From NCBI GenBank assembly GCA_029339505.1, contig JAQISU010000192.1, forward strand, positions 124,001 through 188,000: a DNA stretch of 64,000 nucleotides, read 5' to 3'. The notes beneath the pieces were generated by a model that did not search any database, had not been told where the DNA came from, and was given only the letters and a program-made list of their open reading frames with translations. The stretch comes from Unio delphinus. Lineage: Eukaryota; Mollusca; Bivalvia; Unionida; Unionidae. Below are positions 37,501 through 52,113 of this stretch, one piece after another. Positions within the stretch are counted from its first letter, which is position 1. Each line of letters starts with the position of its first letter. The position numbers were made by a program, and so were the translations under genes.

Positions 37501-40500
37501 GTTTAATATTCTTCAAAAGGAACGCCTCTGTAATGCTTACGTATGCATACATTATTCTCAACAACTATTAGCCACCTGACATGACTTTAGTTAAACGACT
37601 GACATAGTTTACACGTATCCTGCTAAATGGTGTGCTAATGAGCATTCGGTATCTTACGATTAGGTTTGCTAATATTTTACAAATGATATGAACATAACTT
37701 TTAGTTGTGGCCAAAACATGCATTAAGATCTTGTGACGCGTCGTATCGACTCCTACATTACCCAAAGAAGGTACATGGGTTTGACTAAAAATGTAGTCTG
37801 TGTATGATTTAGGCGCAACCCTTTGACACGTCATTAAACGCTCTTCAACGGTGGGTCTTTATTTTCTCATACGGACTCAGTGTTTAACAAAATAGTAAAC
37901 ATGTACTTCTGTCGCTTGAGTTTCGCTGCGAGCCATCTGAACCAAACAGGACTGATGTTTCTATTAGAGAATTAGATATTGTCTTCCTTCAACACGATTC
38001 GAATAATGTGCATGGATAAGAAAGACAGGATCAGTGTGATAAATACGTCTTGATTGATCAATACAAGATTGAAAAGTGACCTCATCAAACGCCTGACAAG
38101 CAAATACGTCGGGTAAAGACATCATTTCATGATTGGCATCACTCAAAACATCTTTTTATGTCATAGCTCTAGTAAATGCACACACATGTTATAAATTAGG
38201 AGTATAATTTCAATAGGATGGACTTTTTTTCTGAGCCAAACAATTCTCTTCGGTTACATTTCCATCAACCACAATATTATATCTAACTATATCATTTTCC
38301 AGTAATGCATGACTCCCCTCTATACGTAAGGAAATACTATTCCAATTGGCTCAGGTCCAAAGACTTTCTGCTTATGATTTTACACAATGGAAACCGAACT
38401 TCTACACCCTAAATCAAAATGCATTGACTTCACTGGGAGAAGACTTCTACCATAAAGTTGAAGTACCTGATAATAAAATATTTTAAGAGTCTCCAGTGTT
38501 CCTTAACATTTTGATAGGTATAGGCATGTACGAATCACCAAAAATCGGTGAAGATAACCTGTCGACATAAACTTTTTATATAGTTTCGTAATATAATGTG
38601 CCTTATACTTGTTTGGCTGACCCAAATCATAATTGCTTCAATACATAAACGCGATCTTGAACTCTTAGAAATACGAGCACTCGGAATTGCTCGTTTTTTA
38701 TACTGATTCTTATATTTGAATCTGTAGCCACCAGACATGACATGTCCTTTTTGTCTAGCAGCTCGTAAGAAGAGATAGCTAATAATGATAAGTCTTAATA
38801 GAGGTTTGATTCCGAAAAGTTGTACTGTATAAAGATATTAAAGTGCTTTGTGAGACTGACATTTTTGTACCAAACAATCGTTGAGTTGACCAATTGACAA
38901 ATGAAACTTGAGTCACCGAATAATCGTTACAAATACGACATTATTTATCTGGTTTCCATGTTTTGCTGATCACAGTAGGTCGTAACTTAACAATGACTGA
39001 ATTCGATCATAATATGATTTCTCAGGCCTTCGCATGCCTGACCAACCTTCTTGATTGAGCACCACCTACCAACCAATACTTTGTGTTATACATAGGTATG
39101 TCCGGTTTGTGTACAGTTCATGAATATTTTTTCTATACATCTCAGGTGCTACTTTATAACATTCAATATATATATGCTTTACACACTTCATAACCAGCAC
39201 TTTCTTTTATTGATAATTAGATGAAGACGTTACCAGGTTCGCCTATCAAGTATTTTTTGTAATAACAGAGGCTGTTCTCTTTTTACCATTTAAGTGTCAG
39301 CAATATGTGTGGGTTTTTATTTCTTTAAAATAATTAAATTATTGATCTATTTGTTTTCTTTAAAACAGGATACTTACCTACTATTATGATAACATCAGGA
39401 TGTTAACGTGTGTACTTACCCATTGCAAATTGTTGCAATATAAATTGCATTTTCCGTTCTTCATTTTCCTTTTCTATTTTCAATTTCAGTCTCCTTCTAT
39501 TTTAATTTTATATGGCTTTCAATACCCTCTTGTTTGCTTCCTTTCCCTTTCATAGTTTTGCAGCTGCATTTACCCGCCTCTCTGTTTTCTTTCTCAACTT
39601 CATTTCTCTTACTAAATTATGTTATTGCGTTTGCAGTTTTGTTTTCCTTTCCTCCCGTACTCTGAAGCTTTATTAACTCTATTTCCATCTAATTTCATTT
39701 ATATTATGTTCGTTTAGTTTTGAGATTGAGACTTGCTAAAAAAACACAAAAGCTTTGATTCAAATGGGTTTTTTTCAACTGAATATTGGACGAAAATAGT
39801 TTGTCTTACTTAATCTTTGAAATGACTTTGCCTTAGAATAGGTCATTTTTTTCTGGCAAGATGAAGCAACGAGTTCCTGGGGTTGAAATAAAAATTCCAC
39901 TTTTTACTGAGATGTTAACGCTTGTTAGTTTTATCATAGATTTCTCAAATGTATGAAATAATACCAGACTTATTTTAGAACAATCGTATACCGGACATAA
40001 CGTCAATATTCTATCATGTCTATATGCTCTTAAACTATGTAATAAACAAGAGCAAGAATCAATCAAAATTTAAAAATTATACAAATTTGTTATTTCGTTA
40101 AAACAAACAGAGAAATAAAAACAAAAACAACCGTATTGTCAACTAAATCCTAAATATTGATGTAAATAATATTAAAAGTCCAAACGTATTTATTGAATTG
40201 AATTTCAGTCTTATTCTTAATTCTGAAGTGTAAATGGTTTGGAATTGTACCATGTGTTAACACTCTTGATATAAAAAAGACAATCTATGTGATCCAATTG
40301 GTCAACAAATGAATTCACTATAATTTCAAACTGATTTAGTCCAAGAAGCAATAATGAACACTTTGAAATTCATATCAATGATTTAAAGTATAAAATCCAC
40401 CCAAATTTCAACCGAACACAGCAAAACCACTTTTTATATCACTTCGGCTGTTAAGTGAGAAATGAGTAAAATTTGAAATAAACAAGATTAATGTGAAAGT

Positions 40501-43500
40501 TCGGATGCAACAATAGTACAGGGAATACATCAGTTTCCTTGCCAAAACAAGTTAACATTGTCAACAAGATCAGGGCATTCAAGTGGAATGTTAATATCCG
40601 ACATGTGATTACGTTTTAGTAAAGATCTGAATTGTTAATCTCTAATCGGAGATGCATGATATATTCAAAATAAGTGTCGGTATTCTTGTACACTATTGAT
40701 TTTTTGTTTTGCAACGGTCCATTACAAAATACTAATGTAAACATCACATAATCAATGCGGAATACCAAAAATCATTTCAAATTAAATTGAGATAAACCGT
40801 ATTAATACCAGACCTTTTAAGATATTTTCGTTTCATATTTGATGAATACATTTATAACCTGGCAAAGATATCACTTCTAAATCATAAAAGCATAAAATCT
40901 ATTTACAAGCAAAGAGAGACATGATGGAATTTAGGACTTTAGTGTAAATTATTTCAGGAGAATCTAATTGTCATTCTTCAATCCGTTTATGCAACGAATT
41001 TACTGCACTGTCTCTTAAACGTTTGGGACGTTTATTATTGAATGTCTTTTTTTGACGAGATGTTTATAAATCTTTATCAGTGTTATTCCTATTCCTTATA
41101 GAATATTTGTATGCATTGTTTAAAATCGTTGTCACTTCTGCCTCTTCTTAAGAGTGGAATTTAATTGGATTTAGTTACGTTATGTAGGGAATGCCCTCTC
41201 TCGATATTATGAGCCAGTGTGAGTGAAAGAATATCAATAGAGAATTGGGCAAGATCATTGGGAAGAAATAATCCAATACTAGCACCCTTTGACAAGAAAT
41301 GTAGCACATGTAATCAAACAAGTTAACAGTGCTATGTTCAATTTAATATAAATGGTCTAACTTAGATGTATTTCATCATTGTAACAAGTGGTGAAAAGAG
41401 AGCAATATCCACGACTAATTGCATCACCTTCCTCTCAACTTCCTTAATTCCTGGACTTCCTAGAATTAACTACGTACTCGTCACTTCTCACTTGTGAACT
41501 TCGCTCTTCATTTCTCCTTCCTTTGGACTTCACTCGTCATTTCTCTTGTTTCTTACCACGTCTTCGAACTCTCGAGACCCCTCTCTCTCAAAACACTGTT
41601 TCCGTAACTCTCTTAACTTTAGAAGTTGTGCATGCATTCAAATGTAGTACGGGTGCATCAAGCACTAAACCCTGTCCGTCCGACAAGACAGACACCTAGT
41701 CCGTTTTTCGTTTGCCAAAGAAAATACTAATTCTAGGCTCACTCGGGTCCAACCTTTTCTCTCTTAGAAACGTTTGGACTACAAAATTTCAATCATCATT
41801 ATCACTTTAAATTCCAATTATTTCAATGTGTACGCCTTAATTTCCATCCGAAAATCTTAAGCAGTGTTTTCAAACACAAATTCTTAAGACAAGCATTTGT
41901 TTCGTCAGTCAGAGTCTCTGAACTACATTATATACATTTGACGAATGACCATATTGGCATGGATTGGAAGTTTAGCTGTTTCTTTCTCAAGCCAGTTCTA
42001 CGGTGTCCGGTTAATTTTTTCTAATCGGCACACTGGCTCTTTTGAAGTAGTAACACTGACATACGAATTAAGGCTAATGGCACTTTCTAAATACTCCTCT
42101 ATTAAACTTTGATAACATCGAAATGCCCTGGCGTCAGTTTTTGTGCTCTGTAAATATTTCACGTGCTGATGACGTCGCTGTACAACTTTTCAACGGACTA
42201 ATCACGTATCCAAAATACTTATAATGCTTTTGTCACTCTTCATTTCTTTGAAACATTTTCTTGAGAATCGCATATAAAGAATGTAATTCGAGAAGCGTCT
42301 TTACATGACTCGTCTGTTGTTTGGCTCATACGCATTTTAGACACGTGATCATATTCATTATGCTGTGGTGTGAATCTTTTACACCATCTCCCAGCTGTAT
42401 TGCAAGTAGAAATACCATTTTAAATAACTTACAACAGTTCCTATATTAAAGGAATTGACAACACAACACTGATGATAAAAACACCAACGTCCTATCAGCC
42501 CATTGGCACTAAACATCTGTACACCAACATGTCTTGCTACATAAAGTTGAAGGAAATTATAAACGTTCACCTGAATCGGAGATTGCAAAATAGGACGCGT
42601 ATTGATTTCATGCATCATTTATGCAAAGTCAATTACATTTACTATATACCATTTTTCTAAAATCTTATTGGCACAAAGTACAAATTTTCAAACTGTGTAG
42701 GAATATTTTGTAGAAAAGATGTCGCTCGATCTGTAAATGATCCACATTTATCAATTTTATTTAAGATACTATATGCCATGAGAGTATTTTTGTAAACTTT
42801 CATTCTCATTGTCAAAATCAAGAGAATCTAATGTAACATCTTGTTCGAGGATTATTATTCGTCAATTGATATACCATTCTACTATTTAATCATTTTTAAA
42901 CAGACTTAAAATTAAGATTACTTAGCATCATATTGTAAAATACTGCAATACCTAGGAACACGCCATGTATTACGGGTAAACAAATTACGCTTTTAAGCTT
43001 TCACTTTTATTCATTTTGTATGGTGCTTTTGAAGCCTTAATATTTGTTTCACAACGTGACTGATCTATGCAGAGTGTCAATAAGGTTTACCCATTTATCG
43101 ACACTGACTAAGATAGTTGACAAAGGTCGCTGCCATATGCATTCCGTCTGACTATCTGTTAGCCCCAAATCACGAAATAATACAGAAAGCATTGCAGATT
43201 GTGCCATAGTGTACTAGTATTAAGCATTCAAAAGATCACATCCACTGTGACATTTCGTTTCCCGACGTACGTATTAATATTATCAACTACTGAAGAAGAA
43301 GTATGTGTGGAAACATGCTAGCGATAATATTAAGTTTGCCTTGTATGTCGACCACATCAATTTTGATCATAGATCTGCTGAATTCGTCAAGATAATGAGA
43401 AAATGTCAACATATATAACACATACCTGCATCTTATGGTAACTGAAATTTAAACTCTGTATCTTTCTTTTCATTCCGTAGGATAGCGTGTTCTTCTAAAA

Positions 43501-46500
43501 GATTTTGCCGTTTATTGATAACTCTTCAGCACAATGTATAGTGAACATGAACACAAAAGAACATCTTGTAGTACAATATTACTGTTTTAAACAGAGTAAC
43601 GTAATTAGACACACCTCTGATAATAATAAATGCATAACATTCTATATAAAGGTATTATTTATTGCACACATTGTATACAATAAGTTCAAAAGAGTTTTAT
43701 GCTTTTTGTATCATAATAAAGATTGCCTTTGTTGTAAACAGAGTGTATATAGACAGTTCTGATATAAATCTTAGCTTATATTGTAAAACAGTATGGACAT
43801 GTCAAAACATAGCGATATTCTTCAAATGACGTCATCAAAGATTCACACTTGACATATTCATCATTCAGATGAATAACATAACATATTTTGCAATATATCA
43901 ACATTTTTAATGGTATGTTCTTAATTAATATCAGAAAATCATAACAATAAAAATAATAGGATCAAGCACTGTTCAGAAGTAGGTTTTAAAATCAATGCTG
44001 TACATGCAGCCATGTCATTAGTATAATCAAAGTGTGTGTTTTGCCTTTCTATACACTTTGTGCCTTACTTCCTGTCCGAGCAACAATCAACTATAATATA
44101 GTTGGTCGAGATATGATTGTTGTATGTTAATCAACTTTAATTTTCCACACGCGTGACCCAGTAAATGGGTAAAAGTCTAAAACGAATATCCTTACCTCAT
44201 AGGGTTTCCAGAAAAGAGCAAACCCCATTCATTGGATTAAGCTTTTGGATGTGGTTGAATACGATTCGATCGATATATACCGATAGCCAAACACATGTAA
44301 TAAATTACTGTTCCTAAACGTTTAAATTAATAATTAGGCAACTGCGTGTAAACGATATGAACAGCTGGTGCTATGAATTAAAGCAAGTCGCTTCTAAATT
44401 CAAAAAAAGATAAGATTTAGTTTAGACGTATTCACTGAGCTCACAATTTTTCAGTGGATAAACGAAAGGTAATGACGCAGACAAACAGCAGCATAAGCAC
44501 GGACTACAGATGTCAGACGCTATAAGGAAAAGCAGCAAAGTCAAAACAATGGAGTGAATTTACCAGAACTACGAAATGTGGTGCTATTGGATTCACAAGA
44601 TTAGAGTTTTGTCGTACTTTAATTGGTGTCGCACCCTGTCACGATGAGGCATTTAAGCTCCTTTGAAATGATGCGGCATTGGAATTTATTGTATGTGTGT
44701 TGACGCATGAAATGGAAGATGCCAATAATCGCGATTTATTTTATCTGAAAAGTCTGATTTAAAATTTAATTTTAATTTCAAGATACAATAAGTCATAGTA
44801 GCAGCGACGGGCCGAATAATCTGTACTGGTACGTACATAAATTAAATGTAATTCTCGCGTTTATGCTTTAAATCTGCGCAGCATGGGTCCTAATACAAGC
44901 ACTGATGTCGGTCTTAGAATATACGAACTGTGCCACAGAACATGTCATTAAGAACGATTTAAGATGCATACGCTCGTCTTGGGTCACGCACCTGTACAGC
45001 AAATAAAGCCACTTTGCACTTGAGCATCATATCCCTATACCAATAGGTGCGAACATATTTGACATCTTAGTGTTTATCAAGACCAGTCCAAAAATACTAT
45101 CACCAATTGAGTAAACGTAATGTGTGTAGATATCAAATTCAGGTAATAAATGCCACACTCATTATAAAAAATTAACTGAAAATTCGCTGTTAATGTGTTT
45201 ACTTCTGACAAGGTTTACATTCAGTTGCAATATCAGTATGTGGAAACCATTGATACATTTATAAGGATTTGTAGCTCTTTAGGCAGACCTTCAAATTAGT
45301 TAGAGAACATGAAAAACCTGCCATCAATGATACATAATAAATATATGGAACAAAAATACCCGAACATGGTGTTCAGGGAGTTTACTAGACATAAACGGAG
45401 TACCGGTGTTTGATGGAATCATTTTGTGCAAACGTGGATTTACAGACTAAAAATTGAAGAAGGTGGAGTGTTTTGGCAAGAATGTTTACAATTACGAACA
45501 AGGACGCAACCTAGTCAACCGCAACGTTCACCCCAAATGGAATCTGCATCTGCACGGAAGCCACCATTCAATAAAGACGAATACTGACATTAATTGAAGT
45601 TTTAGCTGCAAAAACTTCAAGAAGAGAAGAACCTCACGAAATGAGAGACACAACCCGGCCAAATTTCGTTTGACTATTGTGTACTACATCAGGAAGCTGA
45701 GCGAGATTGCAACGTTATAATCAGACGTGACATCTACCACTATGACATTATAAACTCCACTTGAAGGTGGAGCAAGACAGTTTGATCACTCAACAGATTA
45801 AAAACATATAGGATGATGGTACATGAGCATACGCGGCTTGGACATGAAGCACCTAAACCTATATCCACACCTTTAAAAGAGGCAAAACCTGAATGCGCTA
45901 AAGAACAATTCATAACGAGGCGCCTGTAAGTACAAGAAATCATAGAACGGATGAAGAAACTATCAAATTAAGAAAAGGGCCATGGTGAACTGTGTGACAC
46001 TAATGGCTTCCAGTAAAAATTGGAAATACTCGTGGAATAAATTAGTACCGAAAACAAGGCTCTAGATGACGTATCGATTTATCAGACATTGCCAACCATG
46101 TTCACAATGCAGACCATGAACTGAGACACGTCAAACACAACGCTTTACTTTGATAAATAACATCTCATTAAGAAAACCAAGAACTCAATCTGACTTTTTT
46201 GCAGGTGAACTCAAAAGACACATTTTTGTTTTCATCCGATCGTGGAACAACCCATGGCATCATAGAACTTCCTACCAGCAAGTAAGTACTCCATTACCTT
46301 AATCAATGATGATGTCAACTGGTAAAGACGCTGACAGTTATATGTGTGAAGACTGATTCACTCTCAACACCCTCATCATCATTGAAATCCGTAATATTTA
46401 TTTTTACATCGGACACTCAACGTTTAATCCCGTTCATAGTTGGCTTAAATATATTCCAGAAAATAATAAATGTTGAGCATAGGAACTAAAGGGACTGAAT

Positions 46501-49500
46501 ATTATATCGCGTCAGACATTGTGATAATTAGGCCAATAACACAGAATAATACAACTATTGATTTTGGCAGTGGTAGTTGGGAAAGTAGTACTGAAACGAC
46601 AATCGTAGACGTACATGTTTATATCGAGTTTTCCTCAGCCTTGGAACCAAGTGATACGGCATTACGCCTGCAACACCTGTGTATCCAACAAGTCATTATA
46701 TTCAGCTGTTTTATTCTTTTCTAAAGTGTGAATCAAGATGTGCACGTTCTTGATCTGTGCTGTAAAATTTGCCAATACAAACGTACATTAGATAGCGACC
46801 TGATTTTTAAATATAGAAATGGCAGTCGTATGTGAACGTGTGGAATACGTTTCAGTTGTTAACACTATAATACCAGTGTACGTGACTTACTATGGAACAG
46901 GGCTTGTTAATCTTCTTGGACTATTTGCGGCACACCAAAAGTGGTTACAGCCTAGTCATTGCGCCATGTTCCATGTACTAAGCAAGTTGTAATGAGAGTC
47001 GTTGATAGGATCGTAAGGTCTTTTGTGTATTGGATGAAACAGTTGAGATCGCAGACGTCGCAATTCCTTCCAGATCAATTACGACGGTTAGTAACACAAG
47101 TACCATCAAAGGCGGTTCCAGATACACTACTGTCAACGTAATCAAAGCTTCCTTCTCTTATTAAGGTAATTAATCTTGTCAGCAACGATTGTGAGATTCT
47201 AAAATTGCAAGCTTAGCTATTGTGAAAGGATTAGGACAGTACGTGGTATTAACCAAAATCAATAATGGCTAATTGCATCACGGCTCAGTTCAGGGATAAA
47301 TCTGAACCATCAGTTGGCTTGTGTACTCCTCTGTTAGTGGATCTAAATGCGTGAGATGTTCATTATTAGTCATGACCGGCCAGGGTTCCCAATCAAATAA
47401 TATCAGCTCCCTTCATGGTTTTTCTTTCCACGTGAGGCTTTATTAGAAGCTGAGGAGAACTGGTACAGAATGACGCACCGATTACCATGAAAATGCCACC
47501 TTTGGATTTGTTAGAAATAACAGCACGGCGTTGTTCAATGGTGCATGTTATTGCAAGGATGGCAATAACATCGATCAATAATTCTAGACAACGTTGATGT
47601 TGCACCAAGAATTATTGGGCAAGATAGTTATAATAACGATTACACGACAACCGATTTTCTAACTATGATTGTTGTCAAGGATACATCTCATAATAAGGTT
47701 TCTGAATCGTAATCAATCAAGCTACCTAAAATACACACCAACCCTTATAGTTATGCAGATATACAAGCTTTGCATTAACAAATCTGTTAAACGGTGACAT
47801 GCTCTGCGGACAACTTCAAGGAGAAACAGCAATATTTGCATGCCCATTCCTCTCAGTTATATATTTGGGTTTTCCAGCGATGTTCCAAAGATACAGGCAC
47901 ATTCAAAAGCCAAGATAACGCCAAGATATTATTTTCATGTTAAAAGACGTATTGATTACTGAGGTCACTGAAAACGGCTGTTGATACAGCCTATTCTGCA
48001 ACTAAACACTATGCAATTAATCACATGGCTTCTGTACAAGCACAAACACGCGATGGAGCGCAATTAGTTGAATAATAATCAAACAAGAAAATACCAATTG
48101 TAGATAACATGGCATCAAATGGCTAACTTGTTAGTACACAATATTTTTCACAGTTCACATTATAAGCAATATTACATTGCTGGGGATGACAGTGAGTTCA
48201 AAGCGCTTAACTTATATCTTGACGCTTAACTTATGTAAGTAACTTGTATGATTATATTCAGTCCTTGGTGATGTTCTAACATAATGTATTGTCCGGAACG
48301 TGGACCAACTTGCAGCGAATGTTATCGTTGATAACAATTGTGTTCCCCCGGCTGATGAATACCTGCGTTAAAGAGATGTTACAAGAGTCTCGTATAGATT
48401 GAATTAAACCTAGTTCTAGACAAGCTTGGAAGTATTGCACATCCATGTGAAAACGTCGAAGCGTTGACTACAGCAAAATATACAAAATGCAGGATTGTTT
48501 CTTAGATGGTGAACACTGCCATTTATAGATGTGTCGTTCCCAGTTTATTCACCATCGAATATTTGAAACCATCATTTCTGATATGTAAAGCCAAAAGGTC
48601 TCAGCCGTAATATAACGTGGACGTACTTATTCGGGTAACATTTATTGGGCACAGGCGATATTTAGATGTAATAGGTTCTAGAATTATAGGTGCTAAAGCG
48701 TCAGAGTGGACAAACGGAGGAGATATAACTATCCTGGGCAGAGGCAGTTTATAATTGCCTGACAGTTGTACCAGTCAAAACGAATAATTGGCTAAAGATG
48801 TGTATACGTATTGGGCCTTTGCGTAAAAATGAAACAGGAAAAAGTCTGCCAGTCATAGAAATGAAAGCTATATATAATTAGGAGCAAAAACAGGAAACAG
48901 CACATATTTGCAGAAAATCAATCATCACAACGAGGCATATTTTATCCACCAAAACCGCTGCTAGAGTAAATCATGCATTTTGCTGGTTGGAAGTGTGTTT
49001 CAATAGGTACCATATTCAATCACATCCACAAGTAGTATCAATTAGCTAAATTTCGCCGTGTTGGAAACCCTTTTGGGCACTAAAATCCGTTTTCGCTAAG
49101 CCTCATGACACTGTCGATTGTGTGCAAAAGTAAAATTAGTAAACATGCATCCTCGCATATGAGGTAACTATGCCAAAGGTGGTGGGAGTAGAGGCTTGGA
49201 AGGGTGGCAGTAACCAAAACGTACAAATATGCAACATGCACACTTCATAACACTACTTTGAAGTTTAAGCTGATTATTCTAAGATGTGCTTCAATTTTGG
49301 CCTTCTTAACCTGTAAGAGGTTTGACCGTTTAATATTTTGAAAAGACCACACTAATATACAATACTTCAAATGTGCAATCATGATGTATGCATATGCGAG
49401 AGGGGTTGTTGGTTATATCCAATCATTAGTTTACAACAAACTGTTTAATCCTTTGTTTTACAACAACTCGAATGGAAATTTGCCCTAATTTTACAAAATG

Positions 49501-50420
49501 TCATGCATTTTAATATATGCATTGCACAACTGAAAAGCTTATAAATGAGCTTTACATATACTTACTGAATAATTTTAAAATCTTCCAAGCGAGTTAATCA
49601 TGCATCATATATAACTCTAAACAGGTTAAAAGATAAACCCAATGCATGAAGTTACTAAGAAGTAATTTACTATTCGTAAATGTGCTTAATACAAAAAACT
49701 AGCGAAAGTTCATTAAAGATAAATGTCACGGAATTGCGTACGACTGGTATCAATATGTATATACAGTAAAAAAAATGTACTCGGGTTTAACTACCGCGTA
49801 CAGCGTCACCGAGGGTGGTTTATTTATTACCGGTTTTAGTTATTTCGAAATTCTGAGCGCAACTCAGATCATACTGCATGTGCAAATTTCCTGCGGTTTA
49901 AAAATATAAGTACCTAGCTGCTCATATCGGTCACAACTAGTGTATATTATAGAGCAAATTCTCCGTAAACATCACATTACAGCGAGTCTTGTTAGAAGCT
50001 CTCCACTTTAAGGAATTAAAACCTTCAGCTAAGGAGGTAAAATAGATTTAAGATTATATTCTTATCGCTATTCGTTTTATATGACATAATTGCTTTATAT
50101 ATCAGATGCTTTAGTATTTATTCTAAATTTTACAGTGTAAATACCTAGGTTATACAGCGCTATATTAGACATACCATAGTCTGCTTCTAGATCTCTATTT
50201 GTTGTAAACGAACAGACAAATTGAATTTAATTATACGTTGCATGAATTGAACGTATAATGTAAATGGATAACTAATTCATGTGCGCGCATGCGCAACTTA
50301 TATGAATGTACAAGTACTTAGTACTTAACCGTGTCATATGTATTACACGGTTTATTTGTTTTAATCTTAGCTGACCGTCTGTTGTGCCGTGTGTATGCGA
50401 CCGTGTCTATGGTGACTTGT
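37501..50420. other. Long gene-poor host-like region left of element copy 2
   Basis: No gene recognised. Around 38250-38760 minus-strand fragments might be further retroelement debris. From about 44700 to 49000 base composition is more even and short frames (for example 46470-46724 and 46959-47141, plus strand) look like pieces of a decayed coding sequence that I cannot name. The rest is AT-rich with no clear structure. The last bases, up to 50420, are the immediate host flank of the viral element. Confidence 0.4.
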
Positions 50421-50480
50421 AGCAGCAGAAGGGGCGAATCGGACAACTTGCTGGAACGACATTTTGGCTTCTCGAAATCG
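50421..50480. repeat. Left terminal repeat of element copy 2
   Basis: AGCAGCAGAAGGGGCGAATC, then GACAAC and GACATTTT blocks, align with both facing repeats at 6568 and 6782. It begins with AG as Polinton ends do. The six host bases before it are ACTTGT, the candidate target duplication to seek at the right end. A 15-base C run lies just inside at 50512-50526. Confidence 0.65.
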
Positions 50481-50564
50481 TAATAAAAAGGACGTCATGG
50501 TCGTTGTCGCGCCCCCCCCCCCCCCCTGCTGCAATGGGGTAATAATTTTTTTATGATGAAGTCG

Positions 50565-51800
50565 CTACAATTTCACAAACAGTCTAATTTGTAAAACTTC
50601 ACCTCGTAAATCAATCATATTATTGGACTGGTCAGTGAGTTTTAAATTAATTCTCGTTAACGAATCATTATGACATCGCATATAGACTGGATTAGTTGGA
50701 TCCTCAATGATTAGAAACCCTGGAGGAGCTGTTGGTGCAAATTAATATAGAATATATCCTTGCTGAGCTTGATTTGATCGCTCAAGATTTATTTGATAGC
50801 TTACTTCGATAACATCACATACTAAATTCAATGCAATTACCGAGGATTATATTTACGTTGAGTGGAGAGATATTCCTACCACCACCATCTGGGTCATTAT
50901 GTTTAAGGATGGTTGAACCTTTGTCTTGTTGTCACCATGCTTTATCATAGTAAATTTTTCATTTATAAAATCATTAACATATTTTTTTAGTTCGTTTGCG
51001 TTATACACAAAAAACTTGAAATTTGGTAGATCGGCTTCTGTTATATTGTAACCGGTTAGGATATTTCGTTTAGAGTGATTAATATTGGCATCACGTTGAT
51101 TAATTATTACTTGAATTACTCGCTGGTTGATATATTCCATGTCGGGTGCAAGTTGATTTAATATTTCAGTTCGTTTAATGATTTCACTCCGATTAGACTC
51201 ATTGAAAGCCAGTTGTAGTCGTTGTAGTTGCTTACTGTGTTCTTGATTGATCTCTCTAAAGTACTCAATAATTTGGTTGTGATATATATTTATATATGTA
51301 ATTAATTCTGGAGTCCAACCTTGAATCTCCAAAAAGGCGGAATCCGATCAGCAAAATAAAAATAACTACTCGGCAATGATGACTTTTTTATATCACTGAG
51401 GTGTTCTAGATATGATGTGGTAATTTCATGGTATGATTGTTTATCCGTGGAAAAATCAGATTTTTGTGGCTCAGGTAGAGGTGTTATTTCACCCCAACCC
51501 AGTATTGTTCTGACTGAACTATGATAGATATCTACGACATAACTGGGTGAGTTTATTTCAATCGTGGATGACAGTGTTGGTTCATGAACCGTTATAGCGA
51601 TTTTCGATTCTGTTGCTCCAGTAATGGATTTTATTCTGCGTTGTAATTCATTATTGATTTGTTTGATTTGGTAAGACCCAGATGGTATCGAAACTATGTT
51701 CCAGTCTGGAGTACCATCGAGTTTATTCTTATTCGCAAACACCAGAGAATTATTCGGTTGTTGACCATCAAATGCTACCGACCTAATATTAGGCCAACTA
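50565..51800 (-). pseudogene. Penton-like minor capsid protein, interrupted
   Basis: N-terminal part (about 51800 to 51420) has the Polinton penton pattern: SIPSGSYQIKQINNEL and later SSVRTILGWGE. The C-terminal part (50890 to 50565) has CDVIEVSYQI, APTAPPGFLIIEDPTNPVYM, LTRINLKLTDQSNNMIDL and a final RGEVLQIRLFVKL. Penton-like single-jelly-roll proteins fill capsid vertices. No start codon is found upstream of the first matching codons, one stop lies before FAPTAPP, and the middle is occupied by an unrelated ORF (50853-51332). Not functional. Confidence 0.75.
50853..51332 (-). CDS. 159-codon coiled-coil-like ORF inside the penton gene, unknown
   Basis: Not recognised. Rich in Glu, Gln, Asn and Ile with heptad-like stretches (QNQ/EYF...KQLQRLQLAF, then EILNQLAP...YINQRVIQVI). 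It starts by overlapping the truncated penton N-terminal frame and stops just before penton homology resumes near 50880. That position suggests inserted or captured sequence, or a decayed second gene. It is open over 480 bp while the genes around it are broken. It could also be a chance survivor of AT-rich sequence. Confidence 0.4.
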   Translation of the reverse strand: MEIQGWTPELITYINIYHNQIIEYFREINQEHSKQLQRLQLAFNESNRSEIIKRTEILNQLAPDMEYINQRVIQVIINQRDANINHSKRNILTGYNITEADLPNFKFFVYNANELKKYVNDFINEKFTMIKHGDNKTKVQPSLNIMTQMVVVGISLHST

Positions 51801-51832
51801 TGGTATACTCTACTATGGTAGTTTTGCTAGTG

Positions 51833-52087
51833 CTATCCCGCGATTGTTGTCGCCACGGATATACAAATTGGAACAGCTATCGGAGCAATCATTGTCACCG
51901 AGAAGAGTATAATACCGGCTCCGGTGATTACACCGCTCACCGAGTACACGGTAAGAACAACTACAGTTATTATTTGTCGGTATTTTCTTTTTTTTTGTTT
52001 GGTACTCCTCGGTGAATGTTTTGAGTTTAGTTTGAAATTTTCTGACCTGATCATAGCGATACTGCTATGATGACATTTTATTTTCAA
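51833..52087 (-). CDS. Small membrane protein, probably truncated
   Basis: 84 residues. A basic N-terminal half (RSTKQKKRKYR) is followed by two hydrophobic segments (about residues 39-60 and 62-80) rich in Val, Ile and Gly. It sits between the penton-like gene and another small gene on the same strand. Similar small hydrophobic proteins accompany capsid genes in related elements; role unknown. It may have lost its C-terminus by frameshift. Confidence 0.5.
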   Translation of the reverse strand: MKIKCHHSSIAMIRSENFKLNSKHSPRSTKQKKRKYRQIITVVVLTVYSVSGVITGAGIILFSVTMIAPIAVPICISVATTIAG

Positions 52088-52113
52088 ATCGTATACGATT
52101 TCAATTGAAACCG

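Noticed and set aside
47393..47608. Minus-strand frame faintly resembling a mariner transposase segment
   Set aside because: Only a short loose resemblance; catalytic residues are not seen.
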